The translations under genes were made by a program, and so were the position numbers. A stretch of DNA of 64,000 nt, from assembly GCA_963729275.1 (NCBI GenBank), contig CAVSNH010000013.1, positions 1,116,001-1,180,000 on the forward strand. Direction: 5' to 3'. Of the stretch, positions 44,991 through 54,004 are shown piece by piece. The notes under the pieces were generated by a model that worked only from the letters and a program-made list of their open reading frames with translations, had not been told where the DNA came from and searched no databases. Numbering within the stretch: the stretch's first letter is position 1; each line of letters starts with the position of its first letter. This stretch comes from CAVSNH01 sp963729275. GTDB lineage: Bacteria; Actinomycetota; Acidimicrobiia; Acidimicrobiales; RAAP-2.

Positions 44991-47306
44991 GTGGACCGGG
45001 ACCGACGCCGCCCGCGCCTGTTCGGCCCCCATCTTCGCGGCGCTGCGCCGCTGGGGACGGGCGCCCTCTGTGTCCTCATCGCCATGGCAACCGTGACGGC
45101 TGCGGTGGTGGCAACCGTGACAGCTGCGGTGGCGGTGACCGCTCCGGTTCCAACCGCGGCCGGGGCCACTGGCGGACAAACCGGCACCGCGCACGCACCC
45201 GGCGGGACGGGAACGACACAGGCGGTCGAGGCGTCGCACACCTCGGTCGCATCGGTCACATCGAGTGCGGGCGACGGACCGGCCCTCGACCTTCTCGCCC
45301 AGACCTCGTGGGTGACGCAGGGCCAGTCCTTCGATCTCCACCTACACGTGGCGACCGGACAGCGGAGCGCAAGCCAACTCGGCCTCGCCATTGATGTCTA
45401 TCCCTGCCTCTCCAGCGTCTCGGACTTCGACCAGTCGGTCGCCGCCTCGGGACCGGGAGGCACGCCGTTCACCTCCAGCCAGCCAGTCCCGCTCGGGGGC
45501 CTGCCGTCGCTCGGGGCAGGGGATGTCAACCTCTCGATGCCCGTGGTCGTCGACGGCAACCCCGTGGCCGGTGCCCCCTTCACCATCGACCTGGTCCAGA
45601 CGGCGGCACAGTGTCAGGCCTTCCCGGCGGGCGGCGTCTTCCCCGTCCGCGTGCAGCTCGTGAACGTCGCCGACGGCACCGTCCTCAGCTCCCTTGTGAC
45701 CCACCTCGTCTACAGCGAGACCACGGCAGCCGATCAGCTGCGGGTGGCGGTCATCCTGCCGGTCCAGTTGGCCCTCACTGCCGGCCCGGCGACGACGGCC
45801 GAGCTGGCCACCCGGCCCTCGGCCGCGCTTCGTCCACCATCGACGACCGAGCTGGCCTCGGTGAGCGGCGTGGTGGGGGCCATGGCCAGTCATCCGACCG
45901 TCCCGGTCACCCTGTCGGTGAGCGGGCAGGCTCTCGAGACCCTCTCTGTCGCCGGGCGACAGACCACCCTCGATCAACTGGCCGCACTCGCCATCGACGC
46001 ACCTGACCACCAAGTCCTGTTCGCGCCCTTCGTGCCCGTCGACGCCACCGCCCTGGTCGATGCCGGACTGTCCGACGAGCTGGCACTGCAAGTGGCGCGC
46101 GGAGCGCAAGTGGCCGCGCCGGTCACTCACCAGTCGCCGACACCCCAGACGACCGCTGGTCTCGGGACGTGGGTCACGAACGGGTCGCTCGACACCGGGA
46201 CCGTCGACGCCCTCGATGCGGACGGCTACCGGCAGGTGGTGGTGCCACCCTCGGCCGTGAGCCAACCGCCGGCCAACGGCTCCACCGCCATCCCCTTCAC
46301 CGTGTCGGGGAGCCGCGACAGCCAGCTCGTCGCCGTGGCCTCCAATCCCGATCTCACGGCACGATTCGCGGCCGCCTCCTCCGACCCGGTGCTCGCCGCC
46401 CACCAACTGGTGGCCGAGCTGGCGCAGATTTTCTTCGAAGCGCCCAACGCTGACACGCCGCGCGGCGTGGTCGTCGTCCCGCCCACCGACTGGTCCCCCA
46501 GCCCGGCGTTCACTGACGCACTGCTGGATGCCCTCGATGGCAACCCGCTTCTCGCCCCGGTCACTCTGGCCGGCCTCTTGGCTGCCGTCCCGGCGTCGAC
46601 CTCGTGCCATGCTGACTGCCGCCTGACCCCCGCCTCGGCCAGCACGGCGTTGCCGAGTGCATCCATTGCCAACGAGCGCCGGAGGGTCAACGCCCTGTCC
46701 TCGGCCGTCGTCGGTGTCACCGGCCGCACACTGATCGCCCAGATCTCCGATCTGGTGCTGGCCGGCCAGTCCGACCTGTTGCACCCGGCGGAGCAGTCAT
46801 CGGTCGAGGCGGCCGCGGGCCGAGCCATCGATGCGCAGCTCCAGCACGTGGTGGTGGCCGGCGGCCCGACCCTGACCCTCACCGCACAACAGAGCACCTT
46901 GCCCGTGACCGTCTCCTCCTCCGCGCCCTACGACGTCCACGCCACGCTGACCTTGAGCAGCGACAAGCTGCTCTTCCCCAACGGCACCACCCAATGGACA
47001 CGGCCCGGGGTGGTCACCCTCCTGCCCGCTCCGCACACCAACGTGATCGACGTGCCCGTGCGCTCACGGGGGTCGGGCATCTTCACCGTCGACGTCGTCC
47101 TACGGACGCCGGACGGTGGACTCCAGATGTCGACGGGCAGCATCGACATCCGCTCCACCGCCGCTTCGGTCGTCGGCATCGCCCTCTCTATTGGTGCAGT
47201 GGTCGTCCTGGTCGTGTGGTGGATCCGCACGTCGCGTCGTCGTCGGACCGCACGTCGGCGCGAGGAGGCGACGGACGAGCCTCAGGTCCCCATCGGCGTG
47301 CCGTGA
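44991..47306 (+). CDS. DUF6049 family large exported protein (Rv3909-like)
   Basis: About 771 residues from a GTG at 44991. There is an N-terminal hydrophobic export segment, a long Ala/Thr/Val-rich extracellular part, and one C-terminal membrane helix (VVGIALSIGAVVVLVVWW) with a basic cytoplasmic tail. That topology and its place before murJ match the mycobacterial Rv3909 family. No catalytic motif is visible. There is no ribosome-binding site, and TAGGCT 9 bp upstream could be a -10 box, so translation may be leaderless. ATG 45085 is an alternative. A role with MurJ in envelope assembly is inferred from conserved pairing. Confidence 0.8.
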   Translation: MDRDRRRPRLFGPHLRGAAPLGTGALCVLIAMATVTAAVVATVTAAVAVTAPVPTAAGATGGQTGTAHAPGGTGTTQAVEASHTSVASVTSSAGDGPALDLLAQTSWVTQGQSFDLHLHVATGQRSASQLGLAIDVYPCLSSVSDFDQSVAASGPGGTPFTSSQPVPLGGLPSLGAGDVNLSMPVVVDGNPVAGAPFTIDLVQTAAQCQAFPAGGVFPVRVQLVNVADGTVLSSLVTHLVYSETTAADQLRVAVILPVQLALTAGPATTAELATRPSAALRPPSTTELASVSGVVGAMASHPTVPVTLSVSGQALETLSVAGRQTTLDQLAALAIDAPDHQVLFAPFVPVDATALVDAGLSDELALQVARGAQVAAPVTHQSPTPQTTAGLGTWVTNGSLDTGTVDALDADGYRQVVVPPSAVSQPPANGSTAIPFTVSGSRDSQLVAVASNPDLTARFAAASSDPVLAAHQLVAELAQIFFEAPNADTPRGVVVVPPTDWSPSPAFTDALLDALDGNPLLAPVTLAGLLAAVPASTSCHADCRLTPASASTALPSASIANERRRVNALSSAVVGVTGRTLIAQISDLVLAGQSDLLHPAEQSSVEAAAGRAIDAQLQHVVVAGGPTLTLTAQQSTLPVTVSSSAPYDVHATLTLSSDKLLFPNGTTQWTRPGVVTLLPAPHTNVIDVPVRSRGSGIFTVDVVLRTPDGGLQMSTGSIDIRSTAASVVGIALSIGAVVVLVVWWIRTSRRRRTARRREEATDEPQVPIGVP

Positions 47307-49171
47307 GCGGGCTCGAGATCGAGGGACCGACCCCCGTCCCCCGCGGCCGCCGGCTGGCCGGCGCCACCGCGGGGATGGCCGTGGGCACCGCGCTCTCGCG
47401 GATCACCGGTCTCGCCCGCGTGGTCGCCCAGACGGCCGCCCTCGGCGGCAGTGGCTTCGCCGATGCCTACAACCTGGCCAACACCACGCCCAACATCATC
47501 ACCGACATCGTCATCGGCGGGGTCCTCTCGGCGACGTTCGTGCCCGTCTTCGTCGACCACCTCGCCACCCGCCGGAGCAAGGAAGCCTGGCAGGCCATCT
47601 CGGCCGTGGTCACCGTTACCGCCGCCGTGCTGATCGCGGCCACCGTCGTCTTCTTCGTCCTCACCCCCGACATCGTGCGCCTCTACACCGTGAGCAATCA
47701 CAACCCGGACGTGGCCGCCCAGCAACGAGTGGCCACCTACCTCCTGCGTTGGTTCGTGCCCCAGCTCACCTGTTACGGGCTCATCGCCCTGTTCACCGCG
47801 CTGCTCAATGCCCGCAGCAAGTTCGCCATGCCGATGTTCGTCCCCATCGCCAACAACCTGGTCGTCATCGCCGTTCTGGCCTGGTTCCACACCCTCGTGC
47901 CCCACCCCACCCTGGCGTCGATCGACGCCCATCACCACGACCTCGTCCTGCTCGGCTTCGGCACCACGCTCGGGGTCATCGTCCAGGCCGTCCTGCTCGT
48001 ACCGTCGCTGTTTCGGGCCGATCTCCACCTCGAGTTCCGCTGGCAGCCCAGCCACGAAGCGGTGCGCACCATCACCCGGTTGGCCGGTTGGACCTTTGGG
48101 TTCGTGTTGGCCAACCAGGTGGCCTTCTTCGTCGTGCTGGCGTTGGCCGATGGCGCCGCCCCGGGGTCGGTGTCGGCCTACACCTACGCCTACCAATTCT
48201 TCCTCTTGCCCTACGGCATCGTGGCCGTGTCGATCATGACGGCGGTCGCCCCGTCCCTGGCTGCCCGCTGGGCCCACCGGGACACCATGGCCTTCCGGCG
48301 CCGCATGACCTTCGGGCTGCGGGGCATCCTGGCCGTCGTCATCCCCTCAGCCGTGGGCCTCATCGTCCTCGCCCATCCGCTCATCGACCTCGTGTTGTTC
48401 CACGGTGCCGAGACGGCGTCGGCGGCCCAAGCCACCGGCGCCACGTTGGCCATGTTCGGGCTCGGCCTGCCGGGCTTCTGCACGTACCTCTACATGGTGC
48501 GTGTGCTGCAGTCCATGCAGGACACGAAGACCGCCTTCCGGCTCTACCTCGTCGAGAACGGGATCAACGTGGTGTTGGCCATCGCCCTCGTCGGACCCCT
48601 CGGTGTGCGCGGGCTGGCCCTGTCCGTGTCCGTCGCCTACACGGCCGCCGCCGTCGTGGCCATGGTCGTGATCCACCGGCGGATCGGAGGGCTCGGGCCC
48701 AGCGACCTCGGCCGGCCCCTGCAGCGCGTCGTCGTCGCCTCCGCGGTCATGGCCGTGGCCGCCGTCCTCGCCGTCAACGTCAGCGGGTCCATGTCCGACG
48801 CCGGTCTCCTGGCCCGGGTCGTCTTCGCCACGGTGGTGGGCGTCGCCGTCTATCTGGGCGCCATCGTCCTCCTCGGCCGCCGGGACGAGCGGGCTGAGGG
48901 AAGCGGCCCCGAGCCGGGCGACGACGACCATCCCGCTGGGTCGTCTCCGGCACTCGCACCCGTCCCCCCGGAGAACTCGACTGAGGAGGACGTGGAGGAC
49001 GAGGCGGGCCCCCATGAGCCACTGGCCTCGGGAACGTCGACGACAGGGTTCCGTGGCAAACTCCACGACCGGATGGCCGGGACGCCACAGCCGCACCTGC
49101 AAGCGGTGACCGAAGGGTCCGACGGCGACGAGGAGGATCTCGATGGCCCCAGTCCGGGTGGTGACCGATAG
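47303..49171 (+). CDS. murJ: Lipid II flippase MurJ (MviN)
   Basis: A 622-residue polytopic membrane protein with about 14 helices that flips lipid II for peptidoglycan synthesis. The MVF family pattern is seen in SRITGLARVVAQTAALG, NLANTTPNIITDIVIGGVLSATFVPVF (in parts), and PYGIVAVSIMTAVAPSLA. GTG 47303 overlaps the upstream stop by 4 bp. After residue ~520 there is a ~100-residue acidic, Pro/Ser-rich cytoplasmic tail rather than the kinase-like domain of mycobacterial MviN. Its 3' end overlaps degV by 29 bp. Confidence 0.93.
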   Translation: MSGLEIEGPTPVPRGRRLAGATAGMAVGTALSRITGLARVVAQTAALGGSGFADAYNLANTTPNIITDIVIGGVLSATFVPVFVDHLATRRSKEAWQAISAVVTVTAAVLIAATVVFFVLTPDIVRLYTVSNHNPDVAAQQRVATYLLRWFVPQLTCYGLIALFTALLNARSKFAMPMFVPIANNLVVIAVLAWFHTLVPHPTLASIDAHHHDLVLLGFGTTLGVIVQAVLLVPSLFRADLHLEFRWQPSHEAVRTITRLAGWTFGFVLANQVAFFVVLALADGAAPGSVSAYTYAYQFFLLPYGIVAVSIMTAVAPSLAARWAHRDTMAFRRRMTFGLRGILAVVIPSAVGLIVLAHPLIDLVLFHGAETASAAQATGATLAMFGLGLPGFCTYLYMVRVLQSMQDTKTAFRLYLVENGINVVLAIALVGPLGVRGLALSVSVAYTAAAVVAMVVIHRRIGGLGPSDLGRPLQRVVVASAVMAVAAVLAVNVSGSMSDAGLLARVVFATVVGVAVYLGAIVLLGRRDERAEGSGPEPGDDDHPAGSSPALAPVPPENSTEEDVEDEAGPHEPLASGTSTTGFRGKLHDRMAGTPQPHLQAVTEGSDGDEEDLDGPSPGGDR

Positions 49172-49985
49172 CGCCTGCGACCTGTCCCCGGAACTGACCG
49201 AGGGCCGCGACCTCACCGTCGTCCCCCTCACCATCCGCTTCGGCGAGCAGGAATTCGTCGACCGTGTCGGGCTCACGCCGGCGGAGTTCTGGGCCCGCTG
49301 CGCCGACAGCCCGGTCCTGCCCGAGACAGCCGCACCGTCGCCCGGCGCCTTCCAGGAGGCCTTCGAGGCAGCCGCCGACGACGGCTGCGACGGCGTGTTG
49401 TGCCTGACCCTCTCGGCCGGAGTGTCGGCGACGTTCCAGGCGGCCCGGATGGCGGCGGACGCCATCGACGGCCGCATCCCCATTCGCGTCATCGACTCCC
49501 GCTCGCTCACCGTCGGGCTCGGGCTCCTCGTCATCGAGGCCACCGGTCTGGCCGCCGAGGGAGCCGGCCTCGAACAGATGGCCGACCGGATCGAGGCGCT
49601 CGTCCCTCACATGATCGTCTACGGGGTGGTCGACACCCTCGAACACCTGGAGAAGGGAGGGCGCATCGGCGGTGCCCGCGCCCTGTTGGGCTCGCTGCTC
49701 TCCATCAAGCCGGTCCTGGCCGTCGTCGACGGGGTCGTCGAAGAGGAGTCGAAGCAGCGGACCCGGAGCCGGTCGTTGCGCTATCTGGCCGACAAGGTCC
49801 GCACCGGGCCGCCGATCCGCCGGATGGCCGTGGCCAACGGCGCCGCTCCCGACATCGACGATTTCCTCACCCTGCTCGACGGGGTCAAGTCGGAGTTCCC
49901 GTTCGTCGTGACCGACCTCGGGCCGGTGGTGGGAACCCACTCGGGACCTCGCACGATCGGCGTCTGCATCCTGCCCGTCATCTGA
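49143..49985 (+). CDS. DegV family fatty-acid-binding protein
   Basis: A 280-residue DegV (FakB-type) protein that binds a fatty acid. VRVVTDSACDLSPEL opens it, and the SAGVSATFQAARMAA and VIDSRSLTVGLG segments line the lipid pocket. DTLEHLEKGGRIGGARALLGSLLSIKPVL is the conserved interior. The start at 49143, inside murJ, is supported by GAGGAGG 6 bp upstream. FakB proteins hand fatty acids to a kinase (FakA); no such gene is in the window. In mycobacteria this slot holds sigM. Confidence 0.9.
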   Translation: MAPVRVVTDSACDLSPELTEGRDLTVVPLTIRFGEQEFVDRVGLTPAEFWARCADSPVLPETAAPSPGAFQEAFEAAADDGCDGVLCLTLSAGVSATFQAARMAADAIDGRIPIRVIDSRSLTVGLGLLVIEATGLAAEGAGLEQMADRIEALVPHMIVYGVVDTLEHLEKGGRIGGARALLGSLLSIKPVLAVVDGVVEEESKQRTRSRSLRYLADKVRTGPPIRRMAVANGAAPDIDDFLTLLDGVKSEFPFVVTDLGPVVGTHSGPRTIGVCILPVI

Positions 49986-50059
49986 CCGGCTGGGCCGAGC
50001 GGTGGCGTTCGCCCAGGTCCACAAGGGGTGGCCCGCCGGCCTGCGGGTATCCTCTGGCC

Positions 50060-50404
50060 ATGGACGACACCTCCGACGGGGCATCTCCGCGGGCCACCGA
50101 CCCATTGGCCGACCTTCCGGTCCGGGCCACCGACTGGGTCGAGAGCCTCGTCACGCTGTTGCGCGACCGCACGGTGCGGCCGCTCACCCTGGTCGCCCGA
50201 GCCATCGTGTTCGGAATAATCGTCCTGGCCGCCAGCGTTGTCACCTTCGCATTGGTGGCCATCGCCGTCATTCGGCTGCTCACCGTCTACGTCTTCAGTG
50301 GGCGGGTGTGGCTGTCCGACCTGGTGGTGGGGGCCCTCTTTGTTGCTGTCGGCGCGGGTTCGTTCATATGGGGCCGCCGCTCCAACCGTGGCGCCGGCCA
50401 CTAG
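50060..50404 (+). CDS. Small two-helix membrane protein
   Basis: A 114-residue protein with two hydrophobic helices (LVARAIVFGIIVLAASVVTFALVAIAV in two parts, then LSDLVVGALFVAVGAGSFIW), an acidic N-terminus before them and a basic tail RRSNRGAGH. I do not recognise the family. It lies in the trxB leader, 9 bp before the trxB start, so the two are probably cotranscribed. The second helix contains an YVFSGRVW turn. Good coding quality and the tight spacing make it a real gene. Confidence 0.75.
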   Translation: MDDTSDGASPRATDPLADLPVRATDWVESLVTLLRDRTVRPLTLVARAIVFGIIVLAASVVTFALVAIAVIRLLTVYVFSGRVWLSDLVVGALFVAVGAGSFIWGRRSNRGAGH

Positions 50405-50413
50405 GGAGAGAAC

Positions 50414-51391
50414 GTGACCGAAACCCGGCAAGTCGTCATCGTGGGCTCCGGGCCGGCTGGCCTCACCGCCGCCATCTACTCGGCGCGGGCCCAGTTGCAG
50501 CCCCTCGTCCTCGAGGGTGAGCCGTCCTCGACCAGTGACCAGCCTGGTGGCCAGCTGATGCTCACGACGGACGTGGAGAACTATCCCGGCTTCGTCGACG
50601 GCATCATGGGACCGGAACTCATGGCCGCCTTCCGAAGCCAAGCGGCCCGGTTCGGAGCCGAGTACCTCACCCGCAAGGTCAGCCGGGTCGATCTCTCGAG
50701 CCGGCCGTTTGCCGTCTGGACGGACGACCCCGAGGCGCCGGAACCCGACTTCCTGGCCGACGCCCTCATCGTGGCCACGGGAGCCCAGTCACTCATGCTC
50801 GGCGTGCCCGGCGAGGACCGGCTGTTGGGCTACGGCGTCTCGACCTGCGCCACCTGTGACGGTTTCTTCTTCCGAGGCCGGGACATCGCCGTGATCGGCG
50901 GCGGCGACTCGGCGCTGGAAGAGGCCATCTTCCTCACCCGGTTCGCCGACTCGGTCACCGTCATCCACCGCCGCGACGAGCTCCGGGCCTCGAAGGTGAT
51001 GCAGCAACGGGCTTTCGACAACCCCAAGATCTCGTTCCGCTGGAACGCCTCGGTCCTCGAGGTCAGCGGCGACCGATCGGTGGAAGAGGTGCGTTTGCGC
51101 GACAACCTGACTGGCGAAGAGTCGACCCTCGAGGTGGCCGGGGTGTTCGTGGCCATCGGCCATCAGCCCAATACCGCGCTGTTCAAGGGCCAACTCGAGA
51201 TGGAGGACAACGCATACCTGCGGACCTTCGGCGGCACCCACACCAACGTCGAAGGTGTCTTCGCTGCCGGCGACGTCCAGGACCATACCTATCGCCAAGC
51301 CATCACGGCAGCCGGCTCGGGCTGCATGGCCGCCATCGACGCCGAGCGCTTCCTCGAAGACCAAGCTGCGTTGGCCGCCGCGGCGCGCTGA
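50414..51391 (+). CDS. trxB: Thioredoxin reductase
   Basis: A 325-residue NADPH-dependent flavoprotein that reduces thioredoxin. The FAD motif is VIVGSGPAGLTAAIYSARA (in order), the active disulfide CATC at about 150-153, the NADPH motif GGGDSALEEA, and the C-terminal GVFAAGDVQD FAD site. GTG 50414 follows AGGGAGAG. It is followed by trxA, as in actinobacterial origin regions. Confidence 0.96.
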   Translation: MTETRQVVIVGSGPAGLTAAIYSARAQLQPLVLEGEPSSTSDQPGGQLMLTTDVENYPGFVDGIMGPELMAAFRSQAARFGAEYLTRKVSRVDLSSRPFAVWTDDPEAPEPDFLADALIVATGAQSLMLGVPGEDRLLGYGVSTCATCDGFFFRGRDIAVIGGGDSALEEAIFLTRFADSVTVIHRRDELRASKVMQQRAFDNPKISFRWNASVLEVSGDRSVEEVRLRDNLTGEESTLEVAGVFVAIGHQPNTALFKGQLEMEDNAYLRTFGGTHTNVEGVFAAGDVQDHTYRQAITAAGSGCMAAIDAERFLEDQAALAAAAR

Positions 51392-51495
51392 GCCGCTCCG
51401 AGGACGACGGGAATGCCAGCGGTAGACGGGACGTTGTAAGGCAGGCGGGCCGAGGAAGTCCGGTAACGGTCGGTACTCGACCAGGAGGAACCAGA

Positions 51496-51822
51496 ATGAG
51501 CGATCAGATCAAGATCCTGAGCGACGCTAGCTTTGACGAGCATGTCAAGGCGTCGGACGTCCCCGTCCTGGTGGACTTCTGGGCCGAATGGTGCGGGCCA
51601 TGCAAGATGATCGCTCCGGTGCTGGAGGAGATCGCCGGCGAGCAGGTCGGCAAGCTGAGCGTGGCCAAGCTCAACATCGACGACAACCTCGACGTCACCC
51701 GGCGCTTCGACGTGATGAGCATCCCGACCCTCATCCTCTTCAAAGAGGGCGAGCCCGCCACCCGCATCGTGGGGGCCAAGGGCAAGGCCCAGCTCCTACA
51801 AGAGATCTCGGCCTACCTCTAA
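51496..51822 (+). CDS. trxA: Thioredoxin
   Basis: A 108-residue thioredoxin with the active site WCGPCK at about residues 33-38 and the cis-Pro segment MSIPTLILFKEG. It is reduced by TrxB and reduces cytoplasmic disulfides such as those of ribonucleotide reductase. AGGAGG precedes the ATG. It is 104 bp after trxB, so it may have its own promoter in addition. Confidence 0.97.
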   Translation: MSDQIKILSDASFDEHVKASDVPVLVDFWAEWCGPCKMIAPVLEEIAGEQVGKLSVAKLNIDDNLDVTRRFDVMSIPTLILFKEGEPATRIVGAKGKAQLLQEISAYL

Positions 51823-51895
51823 CCCCGGTAGAGCCGGACGCCGCTCGGCCCCGGGCCGGCCTCCGACCAGCACTTTCGACGGGGCGAGCGGCCAA

Positions 51896-52897
51896 ATGCC
51901 GACCGGGGTGACCGAAGCCGAGCTGCACCTCGAGATGGGGGCCGAAGGCCCGCCTGTGGTCGACCTCCAGCGTCGGCTGGGGCGACTGCGTATCGCACGA
52001 GGCATGGACGCAGAGGGGTCCTTCGGGCCCGGGACCCGGGCGGCTGTAGAGGCCTTTCAACACCGACGAGGTCTGCGGGTGGACGGGATCTGCGGACCCC
52101 AGACTTGGTCGGCGCTGGTCGAGGCCGGGTGCCAGCTCGGCGACCGCTTCCTCTATCGGCGCTCCCCCATGCTCCGGGGTGACGACGTCGCCGAGCTTCA
52201 GCAACGTCTGAGCGCCCTCGGCTTCGACACCGGGCGGGTCGACGGCATCTTCGGCGACCAGACGTCGATGGCCCTCGGCGACTTCCAGCGCAACGTCGGC
52301 CTCCCGGTGGACCACATCGCCGGCGGCGCGACCATGCGTGAGCTCTTGCGCTTCGGCACACGCCACGACGACTCGTCCGAGCTCGTGACCGCGGTGCGCG
52401 ACCGAGAGCACCTCCGCCAGGCGCCCCGGACCCTGTCCGGGCGCCGCGTGGCCATCGGTGAAGAAGGCGGGCTGTCGGCCGCTCTCGCCGCTCTGCGACG
52501 GCTGCTCGTGGCCCAGGGCTCGACCGTGTACCCCCTGGAGCACCCGGATGGCTCGACGTTGGCCGCGGAGGCCAACGCGGTGGAGGCGGAGGTCTATGTC
52601 GGGCTCCGCCTCGAGCAGGCCGGGAGTCGTTGCACGACTGCCTACTACGCCGGTTACCGGTACTCGTCACCGGGAGGCAGGCGGCTGGCCGAGCTCATCC
52701 AGCGGACCGTCTGCGAGTCACTCGGCCTGGTCGACGGCGGGAGCCACGGCATGGCCTTGCCCTTGCTGCGAGAGACGCGAATGCCGGCCGTCATCTGCGA
52801 GATCAGCCCGCCCGCCGTCCTTGTCGAACAGGCTCCGTCGGTCGCCCGGGCGGTGGTCGCCGCCTTGGCCGAGTGGGCCGCCACGGCCTGGGATTGA
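51896..52897 (+). CDS. CwlM-like protein: two peptidoglycan-binding domains and a degenerate amidase domain
   Basis: A 333-residue protein with no signal peptide. Two PG-binding-1 domains occupy about 17-78 (VVDLQRRLG, FGPGTRAAVEAFQ) and 90-150 (VAELQQRLSALG, DGIFGDQTSMAL). An Amidase_3-like domain follows (about 165-333), but the first metal-ligand motif (normally DPGHGG) reads IGEEGG and the second (SLH) reads GLRLE; only a C-terminal ICEI Glu remains. It is therefore probably not a hydrolase. Position and layout match mycobacterial CwlM, a cytoplasmic regulator of peptidoglycan synthesis. Confidence 0.8.
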   Translation: MPTGVTEAELHLEMGAEGPPVVDLQRRLGRLRIARGMDAEGSFGPGTRAAVEAFQHRRGLRVDGICGPQTWSALVEAGCQLGDRFLYRRSPMLRGDDVAELQQRLSALGFDTGRVDGIFGDQTSMALGDFQRNVGLPVDHIAGGATMRELLRFGTRHDDSSELVTAVRDREHLRQAPRTLSGRRVAIGEEGGLSAALAALRRLLVAQGSTVYPLEHPDGSTLAAEANAVEAEVYVGLRLEQAGSRCTTAYYAGYRYSSPGGRRLAELIQRTVCESLGLVDGGSHGMALPLLRETRMPAVICEISPPAVLVEQAPSVARAVVAALAEWAATAWD

Positions 52898-52946
52898 CGG
52901 GCCAACACTCAATCAGCCCATGAGATCGAGCCCGGCCAACGGGCCA

Positions 52947-52979
52947 CTATCCACAACCTCATGCACAGGTTGTGGATTA
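52947..52979. promoter_or_regulatory. Inverted pair of DnaA boxes
   Basis: CTATCCACA (52947-52955) and TGTGGATTA (52971-52979) each match the DnaA box TTATCCACA at eight of nine positions, in opposite orientation. They form the arms of an 11-bp perfect stem (ATCCACAACCT / AGGTTGTGGAT, 7-base loop). There is no U-tract. It lies between the convergent cwlM-like and parB genes, with a GAGTTAACTC palindrome 10 bp further on. Confidence 0.7.
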
Positions 52980-53065
52980 TCTCGACACAGAGTTAACTCT
53001 TTTCACACTCTCTGTGGTGGTTTGCCTTGATTATGTCAAGTTCCTGCCACAGAAAGTAGCGTCGC

Positions 53066-54004
53066 TTAGGTCGAGGCTCTACCGGCGCCGGTCATCAGCT
53101 TGTAGATCCGCTCGAGGTCTTCGAGCGTGGCGAACTCGACCACCAGTCGCCCGCGCTTGGCGCTGGTGTCGACCTTGACCCGAGTGTTGAGGTGGTCCGA
53201 AAGCAGTTCCTCTAGCTCGACGATGCCGGCCGGTGGCAGGCGAGGAGCCGAGCGGCCTGCTGCGGCACCCGAGGCCAGGGGGCGAGGCGGACTGCCCTCC
53301 GGCGCGGCGCCATCCGGGGCTGGGGTTCCCACTCCGGCGCGACCGCGGACGATGTCCTCGACCGCCCGGACGGACAGACCCTCGGCGGCGATGGACCGGG
53401 CGAGATCCTCCTGAAAGCCGCGGTCGGGAGTGCCGAGGAGAGCCCTGGCGTGACCGGCGGTGATCTGGCCCTCGCTCAGCAGACGCTGGACGCCGGCCGG
53501 AAGCTGCAGGAGCCGGAGCGTGTTGGTCACCGCCACCCTGCTCTTGCCCACCCGCGCCGCCACCTGTTCATGGGTGTAGTCGAATTCGTCGATCAGCTGC
53601 TGGAAGGCGGCGGCCTCCTCGAGCACCCCGAGATCCTGTCGGTGGAGGTTCTCGACCAGCGCCTGCTCGAGGCTGTTGGCGTCGTCGGCCGTCTGCACGA
53701 GGACCGGGATCGTCTGCAGTCCGGCTCGCCGGGCCGCACGCCACCGACGTTCACCGGCGATCAACTCGAACTCGTCGTCCGTCCCGCTGAGCGATCGCAC
53801 CAGCACGGGCTGGAGGACCCCGAGCTCCTTGATCGATGCGGCCAAGGTCGCCATGGTCTCGTCATCGAAGCTGACTCTGGGTTGACGAGGGTTTGGCGTG
53901 AGGCTGGCGATCGGAACCTCACGGAGGATCGACGAGCGATCGCCGGTCACCTCCGTCGGCATGAGTGCGCTCAGACCCCTCCCGAGGCCGCTACGGCGAG
54001 CCAC
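53066..54004 (-). CDS. parB: Chromosome-partitioning protein ParB
   Basis: A 312-residue CTPase and parS-binding protein. GLGRGLSALMP opens it, the N-terminal CTP domain has PNPRQPR and GERRWRAARRAG, and the helix-turn-helix is HEQVAARVGKSRVAVTNTLRLLQLP. After a Pro/Ala-rich linker, the C-terminal dimerisation domain ends RLVVEFATLEDLERIYKLM. GTG 54004 follows AAGGAGGT and overlaps the parA end by 14 bp. Confidence 0.95.
   Translation of the reverse strand: MARRSGLGRGLSALMPTEVTGDRSSILREVPIASLTPNPRQPRVSFDDETMATLAASIKELGVLQPVLVRSLSGTDDEFELIAGERRWRAARRAGLQTIPVLVQTADDANSLEQALVENLHRQDLGVLEEAAAFQQLIDEFDYTHEQVAARVGKSRVAVTNTLRLLQLPAGVQRLLSEGQITAGHARALLGTPDRGFQEDLARSIAAEGLSVRAVEDIVRGRAGVGTPAPDGAAPEGSPPRPLASGAAAGRSAPRLPPAGIVELEELLSDHLNTRVKVDTSAKRGRLVVEFATLEDLERIYKLMTGAGRAST

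Noticed and set aside
52949..52977. Intrinsic terminator between cwlM-like gene and parB
   Set aside because: The stem is good but no U-tract follows in either direction, and both arms match DnaA boxes.
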